A DNA stretch of 20,280 nt, taken from the NCBI GenBank assembly GCA_002348005.1, contig DDYQ01000094.1:1-20280 (forward strand). Reading direction: 5' to 3'. This DNA is from Desulfobacteraceae bacterium UBA2230 (GTDB lineage Bacteria > Desulfobacterota > Desulfobacteria > Desulfobacterales > Desulfosarcinaceae). Shown piece after piece: positions 14,471-20,280 of this stretch; the first letter of the stretch is position 1, and every line of letters begins with the position of its first letter. A program made the position numbers and the translations under genes. A model generated the notes under the pieces. The model was not told the DNA's origin, searched no databases, and was given only the letters and a program-made list of their open reading frames with translations.

Positions 14471-14844
14471 GCGGGCGGCACCTCCTCGGGCGTGCCGACA
14501 GTGTTGATGCTGCTGTGCGACATACAAGCACAATAAGCGCGCCGGACGCCGATGCAATCAAATGCGTGGAATGCTCCGGCGGCGCGTGTGAAAGGCCCGA
14601 ATCCCGCGGACATGTTCGGCAAACCCCCTTGCGTTGCCGCGGCGATCGCTTAAGTTTAATTCATTCTCGCCGGTCGTGAACGCACCATTCAATTCCTGTT
14701 CTTGAAGCCTGTACGATCCGCCGTACTTCATTCTCCTGCGGATACCCTGTGACGCCAGCATTACATCGGCAATTGAAGGGATCGGTGCCGGCAGGGCCGT
14801 GACGCACATCGGTCGGCCGAAAGCACTTATTCAGGGAGGGCGAC
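14471..14844. other. Divergent intergenic region between DUF2254 and DUF421 genes
   Basis: These 374 bases contain no gene that I can support. They must hold promoters for both neighbours, but I see no box pair good enough to call. An imperfect dyad (TGAAG and GTAC against GTACTTCA, 14703-14730) is the only structure noted. The right end has the GGGAGG ribosome site of the DUF421 gene. Confidence 0.4.
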
Positions 14845-15357
14845 ATGTTTTTCGACAACTGGCCGGGACTGCTGCGAACCGTTACGATCGGTTCTTGTGC
14901 GTATATCGCACTCATATTGCTGCTGCGGATTTCCGGGAAACGCACCCTTACCAAGATGAATGCCTTCGATTTCGTTGTCACGGTCGCCCTGGGATCGACG
15001 CTGGCAACCGTTCTGCTGTCGAAAGACACCGCGCTGGCAGAAGGCGTACTGGCGCTGGCCCTGTTGATATTTCTGCAATTCATCATCACCTGGCTCTCGG
15101 TGCGCTCCAAATCGATCAGCCGGCTGGTGAAAGCAGAGCCCCGGCTTTTGTTTCGAAAGGGAGAATTCCTCTGGGGCGCTATGAAGGCCGAGCGCATCAA
15201 TGAAGGTGAGATACTTCAGATCATGCGCAGCGAGGGGGTGACCCGTAAAGAGCAGGTGGAGGCCGTGGTGCTCGAGAGCGACGGGAGCCTCAGCATCCTG
15301 AAAGAGGCCCCTGAAGGCGGCGCGACGGTTCTTTCGAACGTTTTCGGGAAAAACTGA
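14845..15357 (+). CDS. DUF421 / YetF-like membrane protein (short form)
   Basis: A 170-residue protein. Membrane segments lie at about 10-28, 42-58 and 64-84. The signature 'RISGKRTLTKMNAFDFVV' and 'TVALGSTLA' at 28-54 belongs to the DUF421/YetF family. A soluble C-terminal beta-type domain follows ('KAEPRLLFRKGEFLWGAMKAERINEGEI'). Full-length family members usually have about 220 residues; this one ends after the first part of the soluble domain, and such short forms are common. The function is unknown, though family members have been linked to envelope or stress responses. The start ATG 14845 follows GGGAGGGCGAC. It probably forms an operon with the DUF305 gene 39 bases downstream. Confidence 0.82.
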   Translation: MFFDNWPGLLRTVTIGSCAYIALILLLRISGKRTLTKMNAFDFVVTVALGSTLATVLLSKDTALAEGVLALALLIFLQFIITWLSVRSKSISRLVKAEPRLLFRKGEFLWGAMKAERINEGEILQIMRSEGVTRKEQVEAVVLESDGSLSILKEAPEGGATVLSNVFGKN

Positions 15358-15396
15358 GCCGCCGCCCGGCGTTCCGGAAAGAAGAGGAGAAGCATT

Positions 15397-15849
15397 ATGA
15401 ACACGTATGTACGGTTCGGTTTGATGATTGCGACCTCAACCGCCTGTATGCTGGGGCTCATGTATTTAAACACTTACGCGCTGGAGCATGTGGCGTTCAG
15501 CGAGACGCGCGTCTACATGGCCATCGTGATGGGTGCCACGATGGCCGTCGTCATGCTGGCTTTCATGCTGAAGATGCATACCAACAGGCGATTGAACATC
15601 GCCATCTTCGTCGGCAGCGCCGTTTTGTTCGCCCTTGCGCTGTGGCTGGTCCGCAGCCAGACCACCGTCCAGGATGTGTCCTACATGAAGGCAATGATCC
15701 CGCACCACTCGATCGCGCTGCTGACCAGCGAGCGCGCCCGGATCTCCGATCCGCGGGTCCGAAAACTGGCCGACGAAATCATCGAAAGCCAGCGCCGGGA
15801 GATCGCCGAAATGAATGCGCTGATCCGCGACCTTGAAAACAGGCGTTAG
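15397..15849 (+). CDS. Membrane-anchored DUF305-domain protein
   Basis: A 150-residue protein. Three membrane helices lie at about 6-26, 37-57 and 66-86. They are followed by a helical domain with 'SYMKAMIPHHSIALLTSERA' (H103, H104) and 'LADEIIESQRREIAEMNALI'. The M-x2-MIPHH core is the DUF305 signature. In secreted family members the Met and His residues are suspected metal (copper) ligands, so metal binding is possible but unproven. The three-helix plus DUF305 form is a recurring arrangement. The start ATG 15397 follows an AGAGGAGAAG site. It lies in the same transcription unit as the DUF421 gene and converges on the universal stress protein gene. Confidence 0.85.
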   Translation: MNTYVRFGLMIATSTACMLGLMYLNTYALEHVAFSETRVYMAIVMGATMAVVMLAFMLKMHTNRRLNIAIFVGSAVLFALALWLVRSQTTVQDVSYMKAMIPHHSIALLTSERARISDPRVRKLADEIIESQRREIAEMNALIRDLENRR

Positions 15850-15876
15850 ATATCGATAACCGGGGGAAGCGGTCAA

Positions 15877-16395
15877 TCAACTGGAGGGCGCGGGGGGCAC
15901 CACCATGACGGGTACCTTGGCCCCTTTGAGCACCGACTTGATATTGCTTCCCAGGGTGGTCCCGCTCAGAAGGCCTTTACTGGCCCCCATGACGATCAGG
16001 TCGCAGCGGCTCAGCTCGCTTTGCTCCAGGATCGTCTTGACGATTTCACCTTCTTTGACGATGACTTCATGCCCGCCGAGGTCGCCCCCGGCGCCGGAAA
16101 TCCCTTCGTCGTCGAAGAAAGCGTTCAGGGCCACATGAATCATCTGTTTGGAAGAGACTTTGCCGGTCAGGGCCCGCTTGGCCTCCGTCATGTGCCGATT
16201 GAGGATTTCCTTCCACCTGTGCTCACCGAAAATCGACGATATCCGGTACTGGAGCTGCCGGGGCATCTGATCGATGACATACAGCAGCACGAGCCGCGAC
16301 CCGAAACTCCTTGCCACTCGGGCGGCGTGGGTAAATGCATAGCGGCTGTTTTCAGACAAATTCGATGTAAACAGAATGGTTTTATAGGTTTCCAT
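15877..16395 (-). CDS. Universal stress protein (UspA family)
   Basis: A 172-residue single-domain UspA protein. The N-terminal strand and acidic-turn region 'KTILFTSNLSENS' and the C-terminal 'LIVMGASKGLLSGTT' with 'LGSNIKSVL' and 'VPVMVV' fit the family. The nucleotide-binding loop is unusual. The usual pattern is G-x2-G-x9-G-S/T. Here G137 is followed by K140 at the second glycine position, and the G149-S150 pair comes one residue early. ATP binding is therefore uncertain. Residues 50-110 contain an insertion-like linker (GISGAGGDLGG) before the last strands. The start ATG 16395 has a GGGGGAG site upstream. The gene is preceded by its own candidate promoter and converges with the DUF305 gene. 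Confidence 0.88.
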   Translation of the reverse strand: METYKTILFTSNLSENSRYAFTHAARVARSFGSRLVLLYVIDQMPRQLQYRISSIFGEHRWKEILNRHMTEAKRALTGKVSSKQMIHVALNAFFDDEGISGAGGDLGGHEVIVKEGEIVKTILEQSELSRCDLIVMGASKGLLSGTTLGSNIKSVLKGAKVPVMVVPPAPSS

Positions 16396-16474
16396 GGACT
16401 ACGCTCTCCCCCTGTATTTGGCGGTTCGTCTCACTGCCGGACACGAACGCGATGCCCGCTCGGCACAAGGAATA

Positions 16475-16502
16475 TATTTATTCCGCTGCCGCAGCGCGTC
16501 AA
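16475..16502 (-). promoter_or_regulatory. Candidate promoter of the universal stress protein gene
   Basis: On the minus strand TTGACG (16502-16497) is followed after 16 bases by TAAATA (16480-16475). The -10 region lies in a perfect dyad GGAATA-TATT-TATTCC (16469-16484), which could be a regulator site. The start codon is about 80 bases downstream. Confidence 0.45.
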
Positions 16503-16542
16503 TTAAAAATCCCGATGCGCTGAACAAGCGCCCGCAGCGCCG

Positions 16543-19500
16543 TCAGGATATTATTCCTGCGGACTTCAAGGGGAGGACGCCGGCGCGGGCGGTGCCGTAG
16601 ATCGCCCTGAGCAATTCGGCCGAGGAAATCGACTTGCTGACGAAGGCGTCGGCGCCGGCTTCGCGCATGATTTGCACGATGTGTTCATCCTCGTACATCG
16701 ACAGCGCGATCACCCGCACGGCGGGCATCTCGGCTTTGATCCGGCGGGTGGCTTCGATGCCGTCCATCACCGGCATCGAGACATCCATCACGACGACGTC
16801 GGGCTTCAGATGCCGGGCCTGGTCGAGCGCCTCCTGCCCGTTGGCGGCCTCGCCGACGACCTGGATGTCGGGCTGGCCGATGATCAATTTGATCAATCCC
16901 TGGCGCATGATGTGGTGGTCATCGGCGAACAGCACACGCGTGCCTCCGGAAGCGGCGGTCTCAGGAGAATCCGACGGCCGGCATTCGTGGCCCGCGGCCG
17001 GATGGCGGCGCGTCGATGCGGCGGCCGTTGAACCGATGGGGATGGAAAGGATGAAGTTGCTGCCTTTGGCCGGTGCGCTTTCAATGATGAGGCCGCCCCC
17101 GATGTAACTGGCACGCTCCCGGATGCTCATCAGGCCGAAGCCCGATTTCTCCCGCAGCGCATCCAGCTGACCGACATCGAATCCCCTGCCGCGATCGCTC
17201 ACCGATATCACGATGCGGTCGCCGGCGCGCGAGAGGTCGACCCGGGCCTCGTTTACCCCGGCATGCTTGACGACATTGAACAAAAGCTCCTGTACGGCCC
17301 GGAACAGAAACACATTCAGCATCGTACTTCCGATCTGCGGGGCCGCAGCGGCCTGGAGCTGTACCTCCAGCCCGAATTGGGCTTTCATCTGCCTGCCCAG
17401 CCACTGCAATCCGGCGACCAGACCGGAGTGGTGCAGCACCGCCGGACTCAGATCGTGGGACAACCGGCGCGTCTTGGCAATGGATTCTTCCAAAATTCGC
17501 TCGACGCCCTTCAGCGTGGACTCATGCGGCAGATTGCCGGAGACCGCCTGCAGCTGCATCTTGGCGGCGGCCAGCAGCTGCTGAAGATCATCGTGCAGCA
17601 GATGGGCGAACCGCCGCCGCTCGCGCTCCTCGGCCTCGATCAGGTCCACCGCGAGGGCCTGGAGCTGCTTTGCGCGGGCCTCGGCCAGCTCCGTACGCTC
17701 CGCCACTTTCAGTTCCAGGGTCTCATTCAGCTGCCGCAGGGCCGCCTCGGCCCGTTTCAGGTCTTCGATTTTCATGGTGACGCCGAACCAGCGCGCGATT
17801 CGGCCCTGGTCGTCGCGAATGGGACGGCCGATCACCTTGAACCACTCGTAGACACCGTCATGCCGCCGGACGCGGTATTCGAGATCATACGTCGATCTTT
17901 CTTCCACGGCGGCCTGCCAGGCGGCAAGTGCCCGCGGCCGATCCTGCGGGTGCAGCAGCCGGCTCCAGCCGTCGCCGAGGTGCTCGCCCACGGGCACGCC
18001 GGTGTAATCCACCCACTGCTGGCTTTGAAAGTCGCAGTAGCCGTCCGGGCGCGTAGTAAACACCATGCCGGGGATCGATTCCAGGGTCTGCCGGTAAAAG
18101 GACTCGCTCTGTTTGAGGGCCGCTTCGGCGTGCTTGAGCTGCGTGATATCCCGGCCGATGACCACAGCCCCGGCGATCGCGCCCTCCTTGTTGCGAATGG
18201 GAGCGAAGCTGTAGCTGCCCACCCAGGTTTCGCCCGTATCCTTGCGCCGCATGGTGTACTCGGCGTCTGTGGCGGTCTCGCCCCGCAGCGCCCTGGGAAC
18301 CGACCACATCTGAAAGGGCGCCGGGGTTCCATCCGGCAGACGGACATCCAGAATGTCAGGGCACTCGGCCAGGGTCGTCACGCATTCCTGCTTGCTTTTG
18401 AATCTGTGGACCGTGGCGAAGGCATCGTTGAAATCGATAAAGCGGCCGGTCTCGTCGCTGATGAGGATGGCGTCCGTCATGCTGGCCAGAGCCGCCTGTA
18501 ATTTGGCCTGACTCGCCTGCAGTGAGACGGTCAGGCGGTCGCGTTCGGACAGCAGTCGGGCCAGCTTGACATTGCTGTAGCTTTGCCGGGAGAGGGTGTC
18601 GGCAAGCTTGAGAAGAAAGGCCATGCCCCGATCGATGGTTTCGCGGCTGAACCGCGGGACGCGATCCAGGGCGGCCAGATATTCTTTCTCATTGAAGCCG
18701 TATTTTCGGGCCTGGGTTCGGAAAAGCTCCCGGTCGACGATCTCGTCCTCGAAAAAGAACTGCCCGGTGAAAATGTTGCCCACATGCCGGTCGGCCACCA
18801 TGATGGGGGTGGCCATATCCCACATGTTGTTTTTGCACTTGTACAGGCGAGACTCGCCCTGGGCCAGACCGGACGAAAGACGGGTGTCGCTTTCGACGCA
18901 ATACCGGCAGGTGTCCGGTTGAATGCGGTGAAATCGGGTGCAAATCTCCTGCCACCCGACCCCCACCAGGATTTTTCCTTTCACATCGATGATGGCCACC
19001 GGAATGCGGGTCAGTGCGTTGAAATCATCCATGAGGTTTTGCAGGGCGGGCACATCGATGAGGTCGGCAAGCTCGATCACGCCCAGGTCGCCTCGGGGTG
19101 ACAGCACGCTTTCCAGTTTGCGCCGCACACGCTGCTCGCGTTCCCGCACTTCCTTCTCGACCCGGGTGTATTCCTTCTCCTGCAATTTTCTCTGGATCCA
19201 GGCATGCAGCAGCGGTGCGATCCGGCAGGCCATGGCCTCTAAAAGCGCCCGATCGGTTTCGGTATAACCGCCCTTTTTATTGGCCAGATTGAGCAGCCCG
19301 ATCGCCTGGCCCTCAAAAAGAACGGGCGCGACCAGGTTGCTGCGGATCGGCGGGTGCCCGGCGGGCACCGGAGACGGTTTGTTGGTGTAGAACGATCGCT
19401 TTTCAAGCAGCGCGCGCGCCCACAGCCCCTTCCACTTCTCGGGGGGATAGTGGATGCATTTGTCTTCGACCTCACACTCGGCAAGCATTTTCGAAAGGCT

Positions 19501-19812
19501 GGGACAGACCAGATGCCCCGGCTCGGCAATGTAGCCGAAAACCCCGTGCGGGCTGTCGAGACCTTCCTGAACAATCGCCAGAATCTGCTCGAACAATATT
19601 TCATCGTCCCCGGCAACGGCAAAAATGCGCAGGATCCGGTTGATCAGCAGGATCTCACGGTTCCCCCTTCCCTGTTCCGGCGGCGCCGCGGATTTCAGTT
19701 TGCCGAGTTCCTCCGACAATTCGAGACATTGCCGTTCTTTGGCGGCGAGTCGGCCCCGCAGCGTATCGAGCGTTTCGACTTCCGGATGTTCTCTCGCGTA
19801 TCCACTGGACAT
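16543..19812 (-). CDS. GAF-PocR-PAS-PAS-HisKA_3 hybrid histidine kinase with C-terminal receiver
   Basis: A 1089-residue soluble sensor kinase. In order: a short coiled coil (20-42), a GAF domain (about 60-205), a linker helix, a PocR-type ligand-binding domain (about 245-410), two PAS units (430-555, 565-685), HisKA_3 with phosphoacceptor H740 ('LLHDDLQQLL'), HATPase_c with N846 and 'DRGRGFD' (835-927), and a receiver (957-1073) with D964/D965, D1010 and K1060. The PocR domain carries C291, C302, C305 and C326, possible metal or redox ligands. In PocR itself the related domain is thought to sense a small diol or hydrocarbon-type ligand. There is no DNA-binding domain after the receiver. The start ATG 19812 follows GAGG with 6-base spacing; a TTG at 19830 is less likely. 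Its core is clearly paralogous to the kinase at 9104-11059. Confidence 0.92.
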   Translation of the reverse strand: MSSGYAREHPEVETLDTLRGRLAAKERQCLELSEELGKLKSAAPPEQGRGNREILLINRILRIFAVAGDDEILFEQILAIVQEGLDSPHGVFGYIAEPGHLVCPSLSKMLAECEVEDKCIHYPPEKWKGLWARALLEKRSFYTNKPSPVPAGHPPIRSNLVAPVLFEGQAIGLLNLANKKGGYTETDRALLEAMACRIAPLLHAWIQRKLQEKEYTRVEKEVREREQRVRRKLESVLSPRGDLGVIELADLIDVPALQNLMDDFNALTRIPVAIIDVKGKILVGVGWQEICTRFHRIQPDTCRYCVESDTRLSSGLAQGESRLYKCKNNMWDMATPIMVADRHVGNIFTGQFFFEDEIVDRELFRTQARKYGFNEKEYLAALDRVPRFSRETIDRGMAFLLKLADTLSRQSYSNVKLARLLSERDRLTVSLQASQAKLQAALASMTDAILISDETGRFIDFNDAFATVHRFKSKQECVTTLAECPDILDVRLPDGTPAPFQMWSVPRALRGETATDAEYTMRRKDTGETWVGSYSFAPIRNKEGAIAGAVVIGRDITQLKHAEAALKQSESFYRQTLESIPGMVFTTRPDGYCDFQSQQWVDYTGVPVGEHLGDGWSRLLHPQDRPRALAAWQAAVEERSTYDLEYRVRRHDGVYEWFKVIGRPIRDDQGRIARWFGVTMKIEDLKRAEAALRQLNETLELKVAERTELAEARAKQLQALAVDLIEAEERERRRFAHLLHDDLQQLLAAAKMQLQAVSGNLPHESTLKGVERILEESIAKTRRLSHDLSPAVLHHSGLVAGLQWLGRQMKAQFGLEVQLQAAAAPQIGSTMLNVFLFRAVQELLFNVVKHAGVNEARVDLSRAGDRIVISVSDRGRGFDVGQLDALREKSGFGLMSIRERASYIGGGLIIESAPAKGSNFILSIPIGSTAAASTRRHPAAGHECRPSDSPETAASGGTRVLFADDHHIMRQGLIKLIIGQPDIQVVGEAANGQEALDQARHLKPDVVVMDVSMPVMDGIEATRRIKAEMPAVRVIALSMYEDEHIVQIMREAGADAFVSKSISSAELLRAIYGTARAGVLPLKSAGIIS

Positions 19813-19894
19813 CGTGCACCTCGAATCCAACCGTCAGCTTGAAGTGATGGCGCTCCAATAAAATCTTTCGCCCGCGGCCCCGGACATTGATGAA

Positions 19895-20280
19895 TCAGGG
19901 TTCGGCCGGCGCCGGGCGCCGGCGATGGCGGCATTGGTCTGTCCGGAATGAAGAATAGATCGACCTGAGCAACTCGGCCGAAGATGCCGCTTTGCTCACC
20001 ACCGACTCGGCGCCGGCATCGCGCATGGTCTGGAAGATTTGCGCATTGTCGTGCATCGATAAACCGACCACGCGCACATTGGGAAATTCGGTTTTGATCC
20101 GGCGGGTCGCCTCGATGCCGTCCATTTCGGGCATCGAAATGTCCATGACCACCACATCCGGTTCCAGCCGCCTGACCCGCTCCAGCGCCTCCCGGCCGTT
20201 GGCCGCCTCTCCCGCGACCTGAATGCCGGGCTTTCCGGAGATCAGTTTGATCAATCCCTGGCGCATCACCTGGTGGTCGT
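19895..20280 (-). CDS. Receiver-domain end of a hybrid kinase or response regulator (partial, runs off right edge)
   Basis: The last 127 or so residues of a protein continue from the right edge. They form a NarL-type receiver starting at 'DDHQVMRQGL', with the phosphoacceptor in 'VVVMDISMPEMDG' and the conserved Lys in 'VVSKAASS'. It is closely similar to the receivers that end the two other kinases here, including the shared 'DGIEATRRI'. The protein ends about 20 residues after the receiver in an Arg/Pro-rich tail with no helix-turn-helix. It is probably the end of another PAS/HisKA_3 hybrid kinase, although a lone receiver is possible. Its stop is 82 bases upstream of the next kinase start, so the two may be cotranscribed. 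Confidence 0.85.
   Translation of the reverse strand, partial: DHQVMRQGLIKLISGKPGIQVAGEAANGREALERVRRLEPDVVVMDISMPEMDGIEATRRIKTEFPNVRVVGLSMHDNAQIFQTMRDAGAESVVSKAASSAELLRSIYSSFRTDQCRHRRRPAPAEP

Noticed and set aside
1..20280. CRISPR arrays, insertion sequences, tRNA genes, phage or integrase genes
   Set aside because: I looked for regular spaced repeats, transposase-like proteins with terminal repeats and cloverleaf sequences and found none.

Overview
The window is GC-rich bacterial DNA with tightly packed genes and good Shine-Dalgarno sites. No 16S or other phylogenetic marker is present. The mix of TAXI-type TRAP transport, a PocR-domain sensor kinase, several PAS/HisKA_3 hybrid kinases and phasin-like proteins fits a metabolically versatile proteobacterium or Desulfobacterota-type ('deltaproteobacterial') organism. 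That placement is an inference of low to moderate confidence. I see no tRNA, rRNA, CRISPR array, insertion sequence or phage gene.

Layout. (1) 1-1513, minus: N-terminal part of a multi-PAS sensor protein running off the left edge. (2) 1894-4716, plus: a three-gene, translationally overlapping operon for a heterotrimeric FAD/[2Fe-2S] amine or amino-acid dehydrogenase of the HcnC/HcnA/HcnB, opine-oxidase, D-hydroxyproline-dehydrogenase type. (3) 4740-8605, minus, convergent with it: an operon reading TAXI solute-binding protein, fused TRAP permease, Asp/Glu-racemase-family enzyme, with a strong stem-loop between the first two genes. (4) 9104-11059, minus: a PAS-PAS-HisKA_3-HATPase-REC hybrid kinase. 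(5) 11248-13012: three phasin-like proteins, one with a Lys/Pro/Ala-rich tail, around a 458-bp divergent control region that carries three copies of a 9-mer and a 9-bp inverted repeat. (6) 13127-16395: membrane and stress proteins of poorly characterised families (DUF2254, DUF421, membrane DUF305, UspA). (7) 16543-20280, minus: a 1089-residue GAF-PocR-PAS-PAS-HisKA_3-HATPase-REC hybrid kinase and, upstream of it, the receiver end of another similar protein cut by the right edge.

How the parts may work together. The TAXI-TRAP system should import a small carboxylated organic compound. The racemase-family enzyme and the heterotrimeric dehydrogenase are good candidates for converting it and passing its electrons onward, so regions 2 and 3 together look like one uptake-and-oxidation module for an amino-acid-like substrate whose identity the sequence does not show. 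The sensor kinases share nearly the same catalytic core and a C-terminal NarL-type receiver without a DNA-binding domain. They look like a local paralogue family whose output partners are not in the window. The phasin-like set suggests storage-granule or nucleoid-associated functions, but no polyhydroxyalkanoate synthase is visible.
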